Shown here: positions 53,701 through 63,931 of the stretch, piece after piece
Position numbering within the stretch: position 1 is the first letter of the stretch
How the letters are laid out: each line of letters begins with the position of its first letter
Source: Tunturibacter gelidoferens
GTDB lineage: Bacteria; Acidobacteriota; Terriglobia; Terriglobales; Acidobacteriaceae
Length of the DNA stretch: 64,000 nt
Reading direction: 5' to 3'
Assembly (NCBI RefSeq): GCF_040358255.1
Contig: NZ_CP132938.1
Span: 1,860,001 to 1,924,000, forward strand
The notes under the pieces: model-generated
The model's database searches: none
Seen by the model: only the letters and a program-made list of their open reading frames with translations
What the model was told of the DNA's origin: nothing
Program-made: the position numbers and the translations under genes

Positions 53701-54375
53701 AAACAGAGCCTCGATTTTCAAACGCCGGCTGTCATTTCAAAACCGTCCAACGAAGTAGTGTTGCCGGAAATCCCAGGGGTTAAAATCGCGGATGGCCTCA
53801 ACCGCGTCGCCGGGAACAGACGGCTATATCGCGACCTGCTCGGGCAGTTCGCCGCTAAACAAGCCGACGCGGCCGCCCAAGTCTCAATCGCGCTCGAAAG
53901 CAGCGATCGCAACTTGGCAGAACGCATTGCCCATACCGTGAAGGGCGTCGCCGGCAACCTCGGAATCTCCGAGGTGCAGACCGTGGCTCAGAAACTGGAG
54001 AGGGCGCTTCATGGCGATGAGGAAACTGTCCCTGCATTGCTCCTCGAGTTTGCGAGAGTGATGGGCACTCAGGTTCAAGCTATTGAGAAGGCTCTACGCG
54101 ATTCAACAACCGCTCGGCAGGAGACGGTGCAAATCTCGCCCTTTTCTGAAGAAACCGCAGCAACAGCGATTGCCCAGCTCCGGAGATTGCTCGAAGCAAG
54201 TGACGGCGACGCCGAAGCGTCGTTTCTCAGTTTGCAGCACGCAGTTGCAGGGGTTGTCGAGGAGCCCTATCTGAACGCTCTGAGCGAATCAATCAACGAC
54301 TTCGATTTTGCTTCAGCACTAGTGAAGCTGGATGAGATTGCCCAACGTTGCACACGAAATGGGGACAAGAAATGA
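50782..54375 (+). CDS. Hybrid sensor histidine kinase with two receivers and an HPt
   Basis: About 1,197 residues. TM1 ([19 protein letters not shown]), a periplasmic helical sensor of about 150 residues, TM2 ([19 protein letters not shown]), HAMP, a GAF domain at about 290-430, HisKA with phospho-His467 in [12 protein letters not shown], and HATPase_c ([23 protein letters not shown]). Two receivers follow ([10 protein letters not shown] and [10 protein letters not shown] hold the phospho-Asps), then an HPt with [16 protein letters not shown]. The full phosphorelay is in one chain. ATG 50782 or 50791 could start it. The TGA overlaps the ATG of the phosphatase gene (ATGA), so the phosphorelay output probably goes there. 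Confidence 0.93.
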   Translation: MEIMGLLSNFKIRTKIFVALLPLAIMVILAALYATIEMKTIDTRYSDLISSDFKTLHNLTVARGLSNRFAQLIYQEIAEPVVDRKRAVDADLERTAVEFHSFVALAVAEDPNVAQKINAATTLFDQGVSDSGPIRAAALNSDNDKAIKLAREVFDPDFRKGRQALTDLADEVHATVDQRSDELTDKTHLTILITWIVIILGLAASFTIALSIVQVEVVKVVLSFRTRILDVAEGRLDLPVANLDRPNEIGEMSRALNTLQIAAREREILGWIKAEVAFTTERLQSTEDFAAFATVLLSRISVTLNLLYGAFYLANEDHTLFSRVGAFATDVSTEPREFVLGEALVGQAAAERRSLRIVSGADELLQVNTGAGAVTPACVLFVPVMNQGDVLAVIELAPSAPVSENQQALLDALLPTVALNTKILASKLVTIKLLEQTQIQAADLAVAKEAAEAATTAKSAFLANMSHEIRTPMNAIIGMTHLALKTDLSPKQTDYLTKVKFAAHSLLGIINDILDFSKIEAGKLDIEKINFRLEDVLDNLSTIVSQKAQDKNLEFLIASQHDIPHNLMGDPLRLGQILINLVNNAVKFTERGEVLVTVTLEEQLAERVKVKFSVRDSGIGMTPEQSSRLFQAFAQADTSTTRKYGGTGLGLSISKRLVEMMDGSIWAESEPGVGSTFHFTIWFGIGSEDKRKRLIADLAGIRALVVDDNAQAREILTEALRVFALRADSVSSGEDAVREIAAADSADPYRLVLMDWHMPGLDGLQASRIIKRNDRLQNIPKIVMVTAFGRDEIRTQAEEIGIESYLLKPINQSLLYDTLIELFGIAGVDEPRSRDRGDKATVHDATGIRVLLVEDNEMNQQVATELLESAGAIVTVANHGGEAVKILTAGDQDPEFDVVFMDLQMPEMDGFTATRLLRSDPRLRKFPIIAMTAHALVEERQRCLDAGMNDHVSKPIDPDNLFATLLRWAKPRPKQSLDFQTPAVISKPSNEVVLPEIPGVKIADGLNRVAGNRRLYRDLLGQFAAKQADAAAQVSIALESSDRNLAERIAHTVKGVAGNLGISEVQTVAQKLERALHGDEETVPALLLEFARVMGTQVQAIEKALRDSTTARQETVQISPFSEETAATAIAQLRRLLEASDGDAEASFLSLQHAVAGVVEEPYLNALSESINDFDFASALVKLDEIAQRCTRNGDKK

Positions 54376-55526
54376 ATCAGATCGATCAGAAGAAGACAGT
54401 GCTGTTGGTGGACGACGCTCCGGCCAATATTCAAATCGTGAATGCAATCCTGAAAGACATCTACAAAATTCGCGTTGCAACCAGCGGCGCAAAAGCCCTG
54501 GAACTCGCAAAAGCTACGCCTCCCCCGGACCTGATTCTGCTGGACGTCATGATGCCAGAGATGGATGGGTACGAAGTATGCAGACGTCTGAAACTGGCTC
54601 CGGAAACGTGCGACATCCCCGTCATATTTCTTACCGGACAGACAGAAGTTGAGGAGGAGACCAAGGGCTTTGATGTCGGCGCAGTGGACTACATCCATAA
54701 ACCGTTTTCGCCTGCGGTCGTAAAGGCGCGTGTTCAAACTCACCTCGTGCTTCGTGGAATTCGTGAACAGCTCAGCCTGCAGTTGCTCACGATTCAAAAA
54801 GAGTTGGATACAGCGCGGAAGATTCAATTATCGATTCTCCCAGCCACGATCCCGAAGATCGAAGGTCTCGATATAGCTGCGCGCTACATCCCCATGACCT
54901 CCGTTGCTGGCGACTTTTACGACTTCATCGTGGTAGATGAGAAACGCATCGGCATTCTTGTAGCCGATGTATCGGGACATGGAATGCCTGCCGCGCTTAT
55001 CGCCTCGATGTTGAAGATTGCGCTGTCATCCGAGGTCAGCCACGCTTCCGATCCGGCGCGGGTACTATTGGGTCTGAATCAGGCGCTATGCGGAAAGTTC
55101 GAACACCATTTCGTCACGGCGGCGTACCTGTTTATCGATATGCAGAACCGAACGCTGACCTACTCCGGTGCCGGTCACCCGCCTCTACTTTTGTGGGGTG
55201 GACCCGAGGGCTTGCGCAGTATTGAAGAAAATGGGTTGTTTCTCGGAAAATTCTCCTTCGCGACTTACTCTTCGAGAGAACTACCTCTCAAGGCCGGCGA
55301 TCGAATTTTGCTCTACACCGACGGAATTCCGGAAACGGCGAACCCTGCGGGAGTCGAGTTTGGCACTGAACGCTTCAAGCAGTTTCTGGAGACCGAGGAC
55401 AGCACTTCCGCAGATTACTTCGCCGATCACCTTCTCGAGGAACTGTCACGCTGGTCCGCTCGAGGGTCGCCCGAAGACTTGGATGACGATATGACGATCG
55501 TTGCCATCCAGGTGAGAATCGATTGA
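54372..55526 (+). CDS. Response regulator with a PP2C/RsbU-type phosphatase domain
   Basis: A 384-residue protein. The receiver lies at about residues 8-125 ([12 protein letters not shown], phospho-Asp in [13 protein letters not shown], Lys in IHKPFSP), followed by a short coiled linker and a SpoIIE/PP2C phosphatase ([39 protein letters not shown]) with its Mn-binding Asps intact. Such proteins dephosphorylate anti-anti-sigma factors to switch on a sigma factor, so this pair may control a general stress or partner-switch response; no STAS or anti-sigma gene is in the window. ATG 54372 overlaps the kinase stop. Confidence 0.93.
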   Translation: MNQIDQKKTVLLVDDAPANIQIVNAILKDIYKIRVATSGAKALELAKATPPPDLILLDVMMPEMDGYEVCRRLKLAPETCDIPVIFLTGQTEVEEETKGFDVGAVDYIHKPFSPAVVKARVQTHLVLRGIREQLSLQLLTIQKELDTARKIQLSILPATIPKIEGLDIAARYIPMTSVAGDFYDFIVVDEKRIGILVADVSGHGMPAALIASMLKIALSSEVSHASDPARVLLGLNQALCGKFEHHFVTAAYLFIDMQNRTLTYSGAGHPPLLLWGGPEGLRSIEENGLFLGKFSFATYSSRELPLKAGDRILLYTDGIPETANPAGVEFGTERFKQFLETEDSTSADYFADHLLEELSRWSARGSPEDLDDDMTIVAIQVRID

Positions 55527-55557
55527 AGCTACACCCGCGCGCCTCGAGGGTCTCTTG

Positions 55558-58500
55558 CTAATTCTGGTAGGTCCAGTCAAGGATGTTCGCGTTCATGGTT
55601 GAACCACCAGTACCCCCGGTAAAGCCTACATAGGCGGTCGGGCCACCAACTACGCTGCTCAGGTCTACGTTATACGTGGTGGTAAAGCTGGCCGACGTGC
55701 TTTGGTCAGTAAGCAGCAGTGTAAGTGTTGTTCCGTCGTAAGTAACGTGGGCATGGAGAGTATGTCCGCTCTTCAAGACAATCGAAGGAGCAAGATTGAT
55801 AGCCGGTATCGTTGGCGATGCCCCATTTGTGTAGAATCCGGTGGAATCGGTGCCTTCGCCATTGTTGCTATAAATGTCAAACTTGATGGCGAGACTCTTG
55901 CCGATTCCAACAGGTCCGCCTGGCTTGGCAGCACCGTAGCCGAGTCCGCTACCTGACGGCCCCATAGCGGAAAGTCCCTGGTTCTGGATGGCAAAAGTCA
56001 TACCATCGGCAACGCCGTTTAGGATCTGGAAATCAAAGTCAGTCGTAAATGTCGCGACGCTGACAGGTGTCGCAAACCATATGGCACTTTGCGAATAGGT
56101 CACGCCTGCCTTCGCGATCTGTAACATCGAGCCATTGAGGGCTCCCACTCCATTCAGGGCGAAACTACTTCCTGCCCCAGCGAAACCACTCGGAAAATTG
56201 ATCGCTAGAGGGGTTGCCTGGATCGTATATCCGCCAACAGAAATGGCACTCGCTGACAGGCCCGGCGCGATTGCCATCGCATGGATGACCTCTGTCGATG
56301 TAACCTGGATGGACGAGTTGTAGACCGAAGAACTCGTCGTCGGTGAGGATCCATCCGTCGTGTAGTAGATAGTACTGCCCGAGGCGGAGTCAGAAAGTGT
56401 AACGCTCTGCGCTGTCGAATAACTACCCGGCGCAGGAGAGAATACGGGCGGCGTCGTGGCAGGTGCTGAGACCGAATAGGTAGCTGAACTAACCGCACTC
56501 TGCGACGCACCTGAAGCGACCGCCAACGCCTTGACTGTAGTGGTGCCTGTGCCCACTACGATCGGGCTGCTGTACACCGTGGAAGATGTAGTTGGAGTGG
56601 TGCCATCTGTCGTGTAATAAATGACAGCTCCGCTCGTGGTGTCACTTATGCTTACGTTGGTTGCAGAAGCATAAGTACCAGCGGCAGGGCTAAAGACAGG
56701 TGCCGCCGTGACAGAACTTATTACATAGGTCGCTTGACCTACTGCACTCTGCGGAGTGCTGGGAGCTACAGCGATTGCCTTGACGGTTGTTGTCCCGTTG
56801 CTTACTGGGATCGCTCCGTTGTATACGGCAGAAGAAGTCGTCGGCGAAGATCCGTCGGTCGTGTAGTAAATCACGGCGCCCGTCGAAGCGTCGCTGAGCA
56901 CAACGCTCTGCGCCGTTGTATAGTTGCCGCCTGCGGGACTGAAAGTTGGGGTCGCGGTCGGAGACGTTCCCGGCTGAGAAGCGTAGGTCCAGCTCAATAT
57001 CTTCTGGATTGAGGTCGACCCGCCCGTGCCGCCCGTGAACCCTACATACGCGGTATTCCCTCCAACAATCTGGGGGATATTGATCGCCTGGCTGTAGGTA
57101 AATGTCTTGCCTACCAGCTGGTCCGTCAAAGTCATAGTGAGAGTAGTGCCGTCGTAAGTCAGGTGCGCGTGCATCGTGTCACCGCTTCTTAAAATGACGC
57201 CACTCGATGTCATATCCGCCGCAGGCATCTCAGGAAGCGCCCCATCCGTATAGAAGCCGGTGGAGTCATTGCCTTCCCCCTGATTGCTGTAGATATCAAA
57301 CTTGACAGCGACGCTCGTCGGGATGCCTGTACCCTTAGGATTGCCATAGCCTAACGCTCCCGCGTTACTCCCGAGCGCAGTTGCGCCGGCGTTCTGGATC
57401 GTGAAAGTGAAGCCGTCTGCAATAGCATTGAGCAACTGGAATGCGAAATCCGTGGTGAAGGCTTGAACGTTGATGGGTTGGTTGAATGCACTTCCAGCCT
57501 GGTAAGTACCTCCATTGGTGAGTTCCAGGCTGCCGTCGCTCCCTGCGACCGCAGTGCCGTTGAACGTGAGCTCGCTGGCACTGGCAAAGCCACTGCCAAA
57601 GTTTATGCTCGAACTGCCGGCTTGTATGACATAGGCCGCCGTGGACAGGTCATTGTTCTTCCGCGTCGAATCGAAAGCGATAGCATTTATCGTCGTATTC
57701 GTTGCGACCGTGATAGGAGCCGTGTAGACGGTGGAGGAAGTCGTCGGCGTAGAACCGTCTAGCGTGTAGTAAATGGTGGCCGACTCATCTGCATCTGATA
57801 ACACCACCGTCTGCGATGAGGTATAGGTTCCGCCAGCGGGTGTGAAGTTCGGCGCCGGAGTTTGCGTCGGAAGTGTGAAAGTCGCAGACGATATCGGACT
57901 CTGAAGATAGTTGGTTGCGCTCGCGATGGCCTTGATAGTTGTCGCCGCTGTCAGAGTTATCGGCGAAGTATAGATGTTGGAGGCAGTCGTAGGAACAGTT
58001 TGGTCCAGGGTGTAGTAGATATTCGCGGGAAGTGTTGTCGTGTTGAGAGAGACGGGCAGGGGAAGTTCGAAGGCGCCAGCCTTCGGCGAGAAGGTCGGCG
58101 TCGCGGCAACAGACTCCCCATTCAGTAATCCAAAGACATCTACTTGGTGTGCGGCACCCACGTAAACATGTCCATTCGTGATAACCGGTACTACAAATTT
58201 GTTAGTGGGCCCCGCGTTGTCGCGCGCCTGCTTATCGCTCTCATAGAAGATCGTCGCCAGGTTGGTTGCATCGAAGGCATACAGTATCTCGGAAGCACCA
58301 CCTGTCTTTACAGCCCAGGCTATCCCGTTCGCCGTGCCATTGGAAGATACTACAAAGCTTGCTCCTGGATAACCTGTCGAGACGGTACTCTTGCTGGTGT
58401 AGGCAGGTGTAAGTACTCCATTATTGAGACTGAATGCTTTGGCGGAGTCACCGCTCCCCCAAATATAGACATTTCCATTCCAATAGGCAGGTGTGCTCCA

Positions 58501-59817
58501 CAAGCCATTAATCTCCCCGGTAATGTCCTGCAAAGCGTTTGTGTTCGAAGTGCCTCCGGGAAGATAGCCGCCAAGATTGTCTCGGTTCAGGACCAGAATG
58601 CGTCCCTCTTTTCCTGCCTGGATCAGGATGTGCGGATTCGCCCCCGTCTGATCCGGCAGCATGAGGATCCCGCCCGAGCCCTGGTCGTGATCTAAACTCG
58701 ACAAGCTGGCCTGATTGAAAGAGGTGAACGCATCAGTAACAGCTAGACCTCCGTTCGCGAGGCTCAGCGCCACGATACTATCGCCGAGATTCACCCCGGG
58801 ATTGAACGGTGGGTAGGCGGAATTCGTGCCATTCCCCGTAACCAAAAACATTCGTCCGGCTGTGCCTCCATTGTCGATTGGTAGTCCTGCACCCGAGCCC
58901 CAGACGCCGGCGTCGGATCCATTGGGGCTCATACAGATCACCGCGGTCTGCGCCAGGGTCGTGCCATCGAATGCGAATAGCCACCCATGAAAGGACCCGA
59001 TGTCGCCGTGAGATCCGAACGCGGCATAGACGATCCCGTTGTAATAGGTCAGCGCCGGCCGGTTCAGTTGCCGCAACGCATTGAACGCAAGTTGTCCCCC
59101 TGAGCTGCCGCTCCCTGTGCCAGGCACCGTTGCTTGAATAACCGTGGGACTGTTTGGCTGCTCTGCTCCGGTCAGAATGTTGATGGCATGCAGCCGCTGG
59201 ACATACGCGCCGCTCTCCTTCGTCTTCGCAACGACATACATCGTATTGCTTGCGAGGTTGATCGCCGGAGTGCTGGTGATGCCTATCTCCGGAGCAATAT
59301 TGGTCGAACCGACATCCGCGCTTGGAACCGTAGTTGCACCTGATGCAGCACCATAAGTCGGGCTGAGCAGACTAATCTGCCACAAGGGCTGCGCGTTTGC
59401 GCCAGCGTTGGAGTCGGCATCGAAGGCGTAAACGGAATCATGCTCTGTCGCAACGAACAGAACGTTGTGCACCAGCCCATCGCTCATCGTCAGACCGCTG
59501 ATGTACAGGGGCTGTGCATAGACGTACCCATCGACCGACCTTGAAAAAAGTAGACCAAATGAGGAGCTGTTTACGTTAGCCGGTGTAAGCAGTGTTTCTT
59601 GCGTGTTTGCTCCCGTGTGGGTAATGTCGTATCGCCAGGTGGGCACATTCACCGGAGTCGCACTTTGGCCAAACGCTAATTCAGTCACCGCCGCGAGCAT
59701 GAAGAGCAGAAGTAAAGCTCTTAGAAAGCAGCTAGTAGCCTTATTCAAATAACCCGAAACGTAACTCGAGACGACAGGGTGCAGGATATTTATTCGCAGA
59801 CAGGGAAATAGAACCAT
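55558..59817 (-). CDS. Giant exported beta-propeller/chitobiase-repeat/lectin protein
   Basis: A 1,419-residue exported protein. After the signal (LLLLFMLAAVTELAFGQ) comes a PQQ-type beta-propeller of about 520 residues (VPTWRYDITHTGANTQE). Then two chitobiase-C-like beta-sandwich repeats (YYTLD-T-PTT, SP-I), an L-type-lectin-like domain (INFGSGF..., FDIYSNQGEGNDSTGFYT), three more such repeats (AVIYYTTDGSSPTTSS), and a second lectin-like domain (FDIYSNNGEGTDSTGFYT, YVGFTGGTGGST). The two lectins and their leading repeats form a duplicated module. ATG 59817 has GAGGTGAG upstream; the open frame extends further but is not needed. It probably binds carbohydrate outside the cell. It is convergent with the RsbU-type gene. 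Confidence 0.85.
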   Translation of the reverse strand: MVLFPCLRINILHPVVSSYVSGYLNKATSCFLRALLLLFMLAAVTELAFGQSATPVNVPTWRYDITHTGANTQETLLTPANVNSSSFGLLFSRSVDGYVYAQPLYISGLTMSDGLVHNVLFVATEHDSVYAFDADSNAGANAQPLWQISLLSPTYGAASGATTVPSADVGSTNIAPEIGITSTPAINLASNTMYVVAKTKESGAYVQRLHAINILTGAEQPNSPTVIQATVPGTGSGSSGGQLAFNALRQLNRPALTYYNGIVYAAFGSHGDIGSFHGWLFAFDGTTLAQTAVICMSPNGSDAGVWGSGAGLPIDNGGTAGRMFLVTGNGTNSAYPPFNPGVNLGDSIVALSLANGGLAVTDAFTSFNQASLSSLDHDQGSGGILMLPDQTGANPHILIQAGKEGRILVLNRDNLGGYLPGGTSNTNALQDITGEINGLWSTPAYWNGNVYIWGSGDSAKAFSLNNGVLTPAYTSKSTVSTGYPGASFVVSSNGTANGIAWAVKTGGASEILYAFDATNLATIFYESDKQARDNAGPTNKFVVPVITNGHVYVGAAHQVDVFGLLNGESVAATPTFSPKAGAFELPLPVSLNTTTLPANIYYTLDQTVPTTASNIYTSPITLTAATTIKAIASATNYLQSPISSATFTLPTQTPAPNFTPAGGTYTSSQTVVLSDADESATIYYTLDGSTPTTSSTVYTAPITVATNTTINAIAFDSTRKNNDLSTAAYVIQAGSSSINFGSGFASASELTFNGTAVAGSDGSLELTNGGTYQAGSAFNQPINVQAFTTDFAFQLLNAIADGFTFTIQNAGATALGSNAGALGYGNPKGTGIPTSVAVKFDIYSNQGEGNDSTGFYTDGALPEMPAADMTSSGVILRSGDTMHAHLTYDGTTLTMTLTDQLVGKTFTYSQAINIPQIVGGNTAYVGFTGGTGGSTSIQKILSWTYASQPGTSPTATPTFSPAGGNYTTAQSVVLSDASTGAVIYYTTDGSSPTTSSAVYNGAIPVSNGTTTVKAIAVAPSTPQSAVGQATYVISSVTAAPVFSPAAGTYASATNVSISDTTSGAVIYYTTDGTTPTTSSTVYSSPIVVGTGTTTVKALAVASGASQSAVSSATYSVSAPATTPPVFSPAPGSYSTAQSVTLSDSASGSTIYYTTDGSSPTTSSSVYNSSIQVTSTEVIHAMAIAPGLSASAISVGGYTIQATPLAINFPSGFAGAGSSFALNGVGALNGSMLQIAKAGVTYSQSAIWFATPVSVATFTTDFDFQILNGVADGMTFAIQNQGLSAMGPSGSGLGYGAAKPGGPVGIGKSLAIKFDIYSNNGEGTDSTGFYTNGASPTIPAINLAPSIVLKSGHTLHAHVTYDGTTLTLLLTDQSTSASFTTTYNVDLSSVVGGPTAYVGFTGGTGGSTMNANILDWTYQN

Positions 59818-60571
59818 GGACTCACCTCTAGCGTTGTTGAATTGTTGGTTCGCTGAGGAGGAAAGAAATGCGTACACCTTCCAACGGGCTTCAACGAGAC
59901 GATCAAAGGAAACAGAACTACCCAGATCTTTTGAAGCCCCGGGCAGAGAAAAAATCATTACGTCAGTGATTCGCGTGCGTCGACTTATTGTGCGTCTCGG
60001 AAGCAAAATATAACTGATTTCAACGCGTTACCCAGGCACAAAGAAGTAATCGTACTTAGTTACTGCTGGGACTAAGTTAGATCGGACGTTTTCTCTAGCG
60101 TATTGAGTAGTCAATAACTTCGGCCAGGCAGCCGGTTTTGAAATAGCGCAACACACAGGGGAAACTACTTCGTGTTTCAGTGCTATCAACGCGAATGTGC
60201 GTCCCGGGCACGAAAGCGCAACCTGGAGGTCAACGACAATCATTTCGAACATGGTGAAAGACCTGGCCGGCAAACGGTAGGTGTCGTAGTCGTGGCCTTC
60301 AACTACAAGCCACGCGACGATAAGGCTGAAATGGTCAAAATTCGCAGAGAAGATTCGCGATGACATGCAGGCCGAGACGCCAAATGCCGCCGTTCCGTTC
60401 GGAACCGCCGCATCAAAGGAGATGCCATCTTGTGGCTGAACTAAAGGATAAGTTCATCTTTTGGGTACATCGAATATCAGCTTATGAGTAATGTGAGCTG
60501 ATAAGTCCTTGAATGCGATCCAGGGGAGAAATCACTTATAGTGTTCCGCACAGCCTATTGCTATCCGAGAG
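59818..60571. other. 754-bp intergenic region
   Basis: This is the gap between the giant protein gene and the S53 terminator. No ORF with coding character was seen. A GAGGAGGAAAG-like purine run at about 59857-59866 is on the plus strand and not in front of an ORF. The region holds the promoter of the giant protein gene and nothing else I can name. Confidence 0.3.
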
Positions 60572-60603
60572 AAAAATGCCGGGCGCTAAGGTACGCCCGG
60601 CAT
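60572..60603 (-). terminator. Intrinsic terminator of the S53 protease gene
   Basis: ATGCCGGGCG (60576-60585... stem) pairs with CGCCCGGCAT (60594-60603) over an 8-nt loop. On the minus strand the stem is followed by a run of five T. It lies 22 bp after the protease stop codon, the normal place for a rho-independent terminator. Confidence 0.88.
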
Positions 60604-60624
60604 GAGTTTCAGAATAAGACGCCG

Positions 60625-62670
60625 CTACCGTTTGAAGTAGTCGGCAAAAGCCTTCCCGTTGGGAACTCCCACACCTGTTACGTCATCCCAACCAACCGCT
60701 GTTTTAAGACCGCTATCCGTGCCGAACGTCAAAATCAGGGCGGTATCTTGTAGCAACGGGTAGTCCCACAGGACACTCTCGAAGCTCGTCGAGCCTTCGA
60801 GCGGAGAGGCCAATGCTACAGCCGAATAGCTTTTCTTCCCCGCTGAATCCACAACTTCTCCCGTCACATTGGTCTTCGAGCTGTAAGGGACGATGTCCGT
60901 GATCGTTGATGCAGGCAATGAGTACAAATAAGGCGCGGCCTGCCCAAGCGGCACCCCAGCTTCCTGGTTGGCAATGGCCCATAGCGCGGAGAACATCGGG
61001 CAGGCAAGACTTGTGCCGCCATAAACCGCGTATTGCAACTCAGGAAGCACGCCTGGTTCAGAGATCGCAATGTATGCGCCCGTGAATGGATCGGCCAGCC
61101 ACGAAATATCTGGAAGATGACGTCCACCACCCTTTAGCTGACTCTGATAAGAAGGCTTTGCGAAGACTGCGCTGACGCCCCCTCCCGAACCAAAGTTGAA
61201 GAAGCCACCCCCAGTCGGCGGATCTTCAACAAATCCCTCCTCCGCGACCAGATTTTCATTGGTTCCCCAACCAGACTGCCAGGCGATGGTGTTATTCGAT
61301 TTCAGCGCCAGACTGATACCGCCTATCCCGGTCGCGTACGGAGAATCTGCAGGGGCGCTCACGGACGCCGGATTAAATTGCGGAAAATCGAAGGTGAAAT
61401 CGCCGCTGTCTCCAGTGGAGAAGTTTGCAGAGATTCCCAGCACGGCTGCGGTTTCGGCGATCAGATCTTCGGTGACCAGAACGCTAGTCGGGGTATAGAG
61501 CTCTTCACTTCCATAGCTGCCCGAGATGACATTGCCCAGTTGATAGTTGACTGCATAGAAGAACCCCTGGTCTACATCCTGAAAAGTGGCGCTCGGCGGG
61601 ACCACCAAATCAATCGCAGCTCCAGGTGCAATGGCGTGAGCCCATTCCACATCAATGTTGATCTCCGGATCCGGTGCCTCGCAATAAGAAGGAGTGGGAG
61701 TGTAGATGATCTTGAAGTTGCTCGACGTCAGCTTCGGCAGGCCGAATTGCGCCGAGAAAGCATTCGCGTCGCTGGTAATGGTCGGCGATCCGCACCAGTC
61801 GATAATGACGATGGTTTGCCCGCTCCCATCGAAGTGCTCGGCATACAGTGCGTTGAGGTTGTACGCGGCTCGGATGTTCTCAGGCGTGTAACCACACCCA
61901 GCCGAGCTGGTCGTATAACCATTGCCAGTGTAAGTGGCGATTGGTAGGCCGCCGCTCGTACTGAACGTCTGAGTGGTCTTGCCGGGAAAGCAATCCGAGT
62001 TGAACGGTAACGACGTGCCCACGGCCGAGGTCGCTAACGCTGTCGAGGAAGATTCGACACCAGAGGGCGCCGCGGGAGGCTTACGACTTGTAGTCTTAGT
62101 CACCACAGGATGGCTGTATTCCATGGTGTCCAGGCCGGCAACCGAGCCTACCAGTGCGGCTGCCTCTCCCGTAATATAGGGATCTTTTGAATTGCCACGC
62201 ACCGTCTTGCCATCGACTTCATAGTTGTTGAGCGACACATGGAACGCACTATTCACTGCGCCTACGGTGCCTCGTGCCCGGACAAAGAAGTTATCCGGAC
62301 CCACCTTCACAACCGTCAGCTTATTCGACGTGAAGAAATTTATGACGGTCTTGGCTTCCTCTGCGGTCGGCGCATACTTTGAAGTGAACTCAGCCTTGCT
62401 GAGCCAATGGCGATAGTTGGGAGACTCGGGATCATAAAGATCCTTCGCCAGCGCGTCTAAATCGGCCTTGTTGTGGGGATTGAGCCAGATGCTGACTTCA
62501 ATCACCGTGGAAGGGTCGACGGCTCCCAGATTTTTGGCCGATGCCGTGAACTTGGGTGTGTTGTTCGTGATGGTGGATCCGCTAACTTCAGAAGAAGCTC
62601 CGAAGAGCGGAACGGCGGCTAGGATCCCAACTCCGAGTAATGTGCCTAAAAATAGCTTTGCGTGAGCCAT
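60625..62670 (-). CDS. S53 sedolisin-type serine-carboxyl protease, exported
   Basis: A 681-residue preproprotein. The signal (KLFLGTLLGVGILAAVPLFG) is followed by an activation domain of about 170 residues (SPNYRHWLSKAEFTSKYAPT). The catalytic domain has Glu and Asp in PEINIDVEWAHAIAPGA, the oxyanion Asp in STGDSGDF, and the Ser in GGTSLACPMFSALWA; a Ca-binding end (GWDDVTGVGVPNGKAF) closes it. This group works at acid pH, which fits an acidobacterium. ATG 62670 has GAGAGGTGA upstream; a GTG nine bases earlier is possible. Single gene with its own terminator. Confidence 0.93.
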   Translation of the reverse strand: MAHAKLFLGTLLGVGILAAVPLFGASSEVSGSTITNNTPKFTASAKNLGAVDPSTVIEVSIWLNPHNKADLDALAKDLYDPESPNYRHWLSKAEFTSKYAPTAEEAKTVINFFTSNKLTVVKVGPDNFFVRARGTVGAVNSAFHVSLNNYEVDGKTVRGNSKDPYITGEAAALVGSVAGLDTMEYSHPVVTKTTSRKPPAAPSGVESSSTALATSAVGTSLPFNSDCFPGKTTQTFSTSGGLPIATYTGNGYTTSSAGCGYTPENIRAAYNLNALYAEHFDGSGQTIVIIDWCGSPTITSDANAFSAQFGLPKLTSSNFKIIYTPTPSYCEAPDPEINIDVEWAHAIAPGAAIDLVVPPSATFQDVDQGFFYAVNYQLGNVISGSYGSEELYTPTSVLVTEDLIAETAAVLGISANFSTGDSGDFTFDFPQFNPASVSAPADSPYATGIGGISLALKSNNTIAWQSGWGTNENLVAEEGFVEDPPTGGGFFNFGSGGGVSAVFAKPSYQSQLKGGGRHLPDISWLADPFTGAYIAISEPGVLPELQYAVYGGTSLACPMFSALWAIANQEAGVPLGQAAPYLYSLPASTITDIVPYSSKTNVTGEVVDSAGKKSYSAVALASPLEGSTSFESVLWDYPLLQDTALILTFGTDSGLKTAVGWDDVTGVGVPNGKAFADYFKR

Positions 62671-63093
62671 CGGTGTCACCTCTCAGGTCGTGCGAGTTAC
62701 CTCAGGAGCGTAAAATAGTAACTAAGTAGTGTCTACAACTATTTCTGTATTTACTTGAACTATTTTTCGGTGTAGGAAATTTTCTCCTCGTATCGATCTC
62801 AACCACCTCTGGGAGCCCGCATCCGAACCGCGATCTCTGGCCGCTCCACTCACGGTCGAGACCACGGAATTTTCGGGTGGCCTCCGAACGGAAATGTTCG
62901 CGCTTCGGTCGCGGGTCACCGTCTCCTCCTCGTTTTTGTCTTCGCGCACTTCGCTCATGGCATCTTGTGGCCAAAGCTTCCGGTGTACTTTCTCGTGGGC
63001 GGCGAAGCCTGAAACCGGTTTCGCGGTAGACGAATCTCCCCCTTACTCCCGCCATCAGCGATACACTGAAAGCTGCATCTGTGGAGAAGAGTC
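62671..63093. other. 423-bp intergenic region, no gene called
   Basis: The gap between the divergent protease and signal peptidase genes has open frames of about 78-117 residues on the minus strand (one with the Glu-rich start SEVREDKNEEETV). They are Arg-rich, lack a family signature and overlap open frames on the other strand, so they are not called. The AT-rich stretch at 62702-62790 probably holds the protease promoter. Confidence 0.3.
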
Positions 63094-63894
63094 TTGCCCG
63101 AAACCATCACAACCGAAGCCACCACCCCCGACGTCGCCCAGCAGGAGCAGGCCGAAACTCCTCTTGAGTCCCTCGCCTCCATCTGCACCGTCCTCGCCAT
63201 CGGTCTCTTCGTGATGACCTTCATCTTCCAGAACTTCGAGATCCCCTCCGCCTCCATGGTGCAGACCCTGCTCATCGGCGACCACGTCCTCGTCGACCGC
63301 ATCTCCCTCGCCCCGCCCGCCAAATGGGCCCCCTTCACCTTCTATCGCGACGTCCGCCGCGGCGACATCATCGTCTTCTTCAAGCCCGGCGAGCCTGATC
63401 TCTTCCTCGTCAAGCGCACCATCGGCATCCCCGGCGACCGCATCCATCTCCGTAACGGCGTCGTCTATCTCAACGGCGTCGCCCAAAACGAGCCCTACGC
63501 CGGAATGCCCGCCACCGACGACAACCCCCAGCACGCCTTCGATCCCTACCGCGACGACTTTCCCGCCGTCCCGCCCGACAACTACGGCAACGTCACCGCC
63601 AGCTGGGCCTATGAGCTTACCAACCACATTCAGGACGGCGACCTCATCGTCCCCCCCGGCAAGGTCTTCGCCATGGGCGACAACCGCACCGAAAGCCTCG
63701 ACGGCCGTTACTGGGGCTTCGTCCCGCGCGAAAACATCGTAGGCCGCCCCCTCTTCGTCTATTGGTCGTTCCAAACCCCCGCCGACCAGATCAACAAGCA
63801 GAGCATAGGCGAGCGCCTCGGCTTCATGGGCCACATCATCCTCCACATCTTCGACGAAACACGCTGGAAGCGCACGCTTCATCTCATCAAGTGA
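63094..63894 (+). CDS. lepB: Signal peptidase I
   Basis: A 266-residue inner-membrane peptidase. A transmembrane anchor (ICTVLAIGLFVMTFIF) precedes the catalytic Ser in IPSASMVQTLLIGD, the Lys in LVKRTIGIPGD and the conserved MGDNRTESLDGRYWGFV box. It cleaves export signals on the outer side of the membrane. The start is TTG 63094, with GGAGAAGAG upstream, and no ATG fits. Codons end in C or G almost throughout, as in a highly adapted housekeeping gene and unlike the protease next door. Confidence 0.93.
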   Translation: MPETITTEATTPDVAQQEQAETPLESLASICTVLAIGLFVMTFIFQNFEIPSASMVQTLLIGDHVLVDRISLAPPAKWAPFTFYRDVRRGDIIVFFKPGEPDLFLVKRTIGIPGDRIHLRNGVVYLNGVAQNEPYAGMPATDDNPQHAFDPYRDDFPAVPPDNYGNVTASWAYELTNHIQDGDLIVPPGKVFAMGDNRTESLDGRYWGFVPRENIVGRPLFVYWSFQTPADQINKQSIGERLGFMGHIILHIFDETRWKRTLHLIK

Positions 63895-63931
63895 CGAGAC
63901 GGGTCAATTGCAGATAACTAGATCTGATTCC

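Noticed and set aside
62702..63214. Several ORFs of 78-127 residues between the protease and lepB
   Set aside because: Mutually overlapping, Arg- or Ser/Pro-rich; some run antisense into lepB. No conserved motif recognised.
63055..63882. 275-residue minus-strand ORF opposite lepB
   Set aside because: Gly/Asp/Val-rich mirror frame caused by the strong GC3 of lepB; lepB on the plus strand has all catalytic motifs.
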